The notes under the pieces: model-generated
The model's input: the letters and a program-made list of their open reading frames with translations, nothing else
What the model was told of the DNA's origin: nothing
Databases searched by the model: none
DNA from: Phoronis australis
Lineage: Eukaryota > Phoronida > Phoronidae
Assembly: GCA_002633005.1 (NCBI GenBank)
Contig: NMRA01000029.1
Span: 840,086 to 902,085 of the forward strand
DNA: 62,000 nt
Direction: 5' to 3'
In this document: positions 59,601 through 62,000 of the stretch, one piece after another
Position numbering within the stretch: the first letter of the stretch is position 1
Layout of the letters: every line of letters starts with the position of its first letter
Translations under genes and position numbers: made by a program

Positions 59601-60340
59601 ATTTTTAAACCTCGAAAGACAAAAAAATTATATCATTGATTCTGGGTCTAATCTTTATACTAGAAATCAAACTTTATTTTTTATTTTTTATGTTTTCTGC
59701 TACAACTAAAGACCCTTTAATTCTGTGCTCAAGCACGCAATGATTTTCTTGGATGATTTTCAAAAAATCCTAGTTTGCACTTGATGATACTAACATAAAA
59801 GCTATGAGTTTTTACTTGAAATCTCGTGTTGTTACCAATAGTGGTTCCTAGATACTACACGTACAGTACACACGCATCTCGACTAACATGGTTCATCAGC
59901 AAGATGGCGGACCACGTGACTTCAACTCTAGTTATATTTATCTCATTGGGTTGAACTTTGTGAGGGCTACGCAAAAAAATGGATTATTAAGGGTCCTCAG
60001 ACAATTGAAAACAAATTCTGACTGACCGTAAATATGGCTAATATTTTTTCAAAAACAAAAACAAATAACACATACATAAACAGTGAGCACTAAAATCACA
60101 CGCACAGATACGCTCACGCAAGCCACCTGCTTCCCTTAATAATGTAAAATATGTCCACAGTTCCAGTATATCAATATACTGGTAAGAGCTGTAGACTCAA
60201 TCATGAGAGGTTCCACAAACACATCATTAAGTAATTGTAGTTTTCAAACTTTCTTACAAATGCATTTTCACATAGATGTATAGTAGATATATAGAAATAT
60301 CATGAAAAGTTTCATTTACAAAAGAAACAATACAAGATGT
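56700..60340. other. Intergenic, no gene recognised
   Basis: Only short unsupported open frames are present. No family signature, RNA gene or long repeat is visible; the content is AT-rich unique sequence. Confidence 0.55.
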
Positions 60341-60356
60341 TCATTTTTAAGCGTCC

Positions 60357-60358
<2 letters not shown>

Positions 60359-60411
<53 letters not shown>

Positions 60412-60480
60412 NNNNNNNNNNNNNNNNNNNNNNNNNNNNNNNNNTGTGCGTGTGCGTGTGCGTGTGCGTGTGTGTGTGTA
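60359..60480. repeat. TG microsatellite with assembly gap
   Basis: A pure (TG)n run of about 50 bases is followed by 33 unresolved bases (60412-60444) and then by (TGTGCG)n and (TG)n. The true length is unknown because the gap falls inside the repeat. Confidence 0.95.
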
Positions 60481-60554
60481 CATTGGCCCTCTTACGGCAT
60501 TCTTAGTAACATCTTATCTTCCGTAAGGTTTTAGAGGAACAAATATCTTCAGAC

Positions 60555-60578
60555 ATGGCGCCCGAGGGAGTACAACAA
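60555..60578 (+). CDS. Weak candidate first coding exon of a downstream gene
   Basis: GACATGGCG is a favourable start context; the frame reads MAPEGVQQ and meets a good donor (CAACAA/GTGAGT, GT at 60579). All three frames upstream contain stops, as expected for a 5'UTR. No downstream exon could be found before the window ends, so this is only a possibility. Confidence 0.2.
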
Positions 60579-60599
60579 GTGAGTCAGTATTCAGAAGCA

Positions 60600-62000
60600 C
60601 ACATATCGAACTTTTCTACAAATTCATGAGCTGCTGCGATCCGCATAATTTTTTATAGTTCACGGAACGATTTATATTACCCTGACAAAATGTGCCAATG
60701 TCGTGAGACCAAGAGTGTCTCAAGTTAAATTTTGCATTGCCATACAAATTTCTTCAGAACGTCGTTAAAATTTATGCCCCCTCCACGAATGTCTGCGAAC
60801 TCCGGGATTCGTAAGAGCTGAGAGATTCCCATGAACCCATTTTTTGCAAAAATTCTTTGTGACCGCGCGTTAAAAAGACAGTATCGGTTTTTGCGGTCGA
60901 AAACGCATTTTTATGATTTTTGTTGGATTGGGGGAGACTTTTTGAAGTTACGATCTCTTACCAGAGCTACAAAGCAACTAAATCCGTTGTGTTTTTGTGA
61001 TTTCGTTACTTATCGGCAATTTCTCGCCGATGTTTGCCAGACATCCGTTGAAATCAAAACCAGTGACATTACCGGTTAAATACGCTTGAAATAAACTCAT
61101 TTATGGAGTGAGATTTAACCAAAAAAATTTGAATCTGCGCTGAGGCTGATCTCGAAAAATCCCTTTTCTCATCGATAGTGTGTCTTTAAAAGCGTTTAAC
61201 TTACATCCATTTATCATTCTAATCCTTATATTTACAACGTAACTATAAAAACATGACGCACAATTTCAATTTAAAGTCCATCCCCTCCGGTCAAGGCCCA
61301 AAAATAGTCGTTAACCAGTCCTTGCCAGTGTACACTATCCGATTAACGGTGATGAGATTACAAACTTTGAGTACATGCTCACAGTAGTTGAGAGCTCTTG
61401 AAGCCGTGTAATTCCTCATCTATGGCAACATAAGTGCATGTTTTAGCGTTATTCATTTATTGCGATACTGGACAGAAAGGGCTGTGGGGAGATTCCGACG
61501 TTGTCTGGGAGAATCTCAGAAGTCTAAATTTGAGACATTCTCGAACATACGGGACTATATTTCATCGTTCTACAATCGTTGTATAATAAGTGCATTTGAT
61601 CGTTTGTTGGGTGATTTGATTGGCATTTTTTATTAAGATTATATTCAAATCTGTTAGGTAAGAGTAATTATTACTTTGGGACGTCCCGTCTCCGACTATT
61701 GGAAGTGTGGAACGTTTTTGTGTGTTAGTGTGACGGTCACAAAAAGTGGACTCGTGAAATGAAATGACTTAATATTATAACTACGCAACCACAAAAACAA
61801 CTACTTGTCATAAACTATACTCTGATAATATAATATTTTGGGTGAACAGTAAATTTCAAAGTGGTTTCACCAAACCTAAACAAAGCCCTATACAATATCT
61901 CGAAAAGTTGAGAAAAAACCATAGCGGTAATTTAAGATTCTTACGACCGTCACAGATGAACTCAAACAGTAATAACAGTAACACGAATAATAAAAACAAA
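60600..62000. other. No gene recognised at the right edge
   Basis: An 82-codon open frame near 60831-61079 has no family resemblance or splice context. The rest is AT-rich unique sequence. Confidence 0.5.

Overview
This window is nuclear DNA from an invertebrate animal, most plausibly a marine one. It is AT-rich, has long introns with GT-AG borders, and carries many short repeats and small transposon relics. Protein-level resemblance is to metazoan families: SMC1, SOUL haem-binding proteins and kinesin-3. I cannot fix the phylum from sequence alone; amphioxus, hemichordates, cnidarians and molluscs all remain open.

Layout. (1) 1-18.26 kb, + strand: the last 20 coding exons of the cohesin ATPase subunit SMC1, starting inside the N-terminal coiled coil (the Walker A exons lie left of the window) and ending with a stop at 17,403 and a poly(A) signal at 18,242. 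(2) 18.27-22.1 kb: no gene seen. (3) 22.1-25.04 kb, + strand: a complete four-exon gene for a secreted 205-residue SOUL/haem-binding protein, with a likely 5'UTR intron. (4) 25.04-26.75 kb: a TIR-bounded repeat containing a long hairpin. (5) 26.75-36.83 kb, - strand: a 12-exon gene for a 1,244-residue protein I do not recognise. It has an acylatable N-terminus (MGNACC), a long disordered first exon, then six related charged coiled-coil modules, five of them split off by acidic linkers on separate exons; every intron is phase 0. (6) 36.83-41.0 kb: divergent intergenic region. (7) 41.02-56.2 kb, + strand: a complete 21-exon kinesin-3 gene, best matched by KIF28/KLP-6 (motor, FHA, kinesin-3 middle region, C2-like end). 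Its first intron is a textbook U12-type AT-AC intron. (8) 56.2-62 kb: a fold-back repeat, a TG microsatellite with an assembly gap, and a weak candidate first exon of a further gene.

The genes do not form an operon; they are independent neighbours. The divergent pair (coiled-coil protein and KIF28-like kinesin) share 4.2 kb of upstream DNA and could be co-regulated. A link to cilia or membranes is only a guess, from KLP-6 being ciliary in nematodes and from the acylated N-terminus of the partner.

The most unusual signals are: repeated copying of exon 3' ends plus their splice donors into the next intron of SMC1 (four of 19 introns, one copy in frame and potentially spliced); the AT-AC intron in the kinesin motor domain; the one-module-per-exon architecture of the minus-strand gene; and several compact palindromic elements in kinesin introns.
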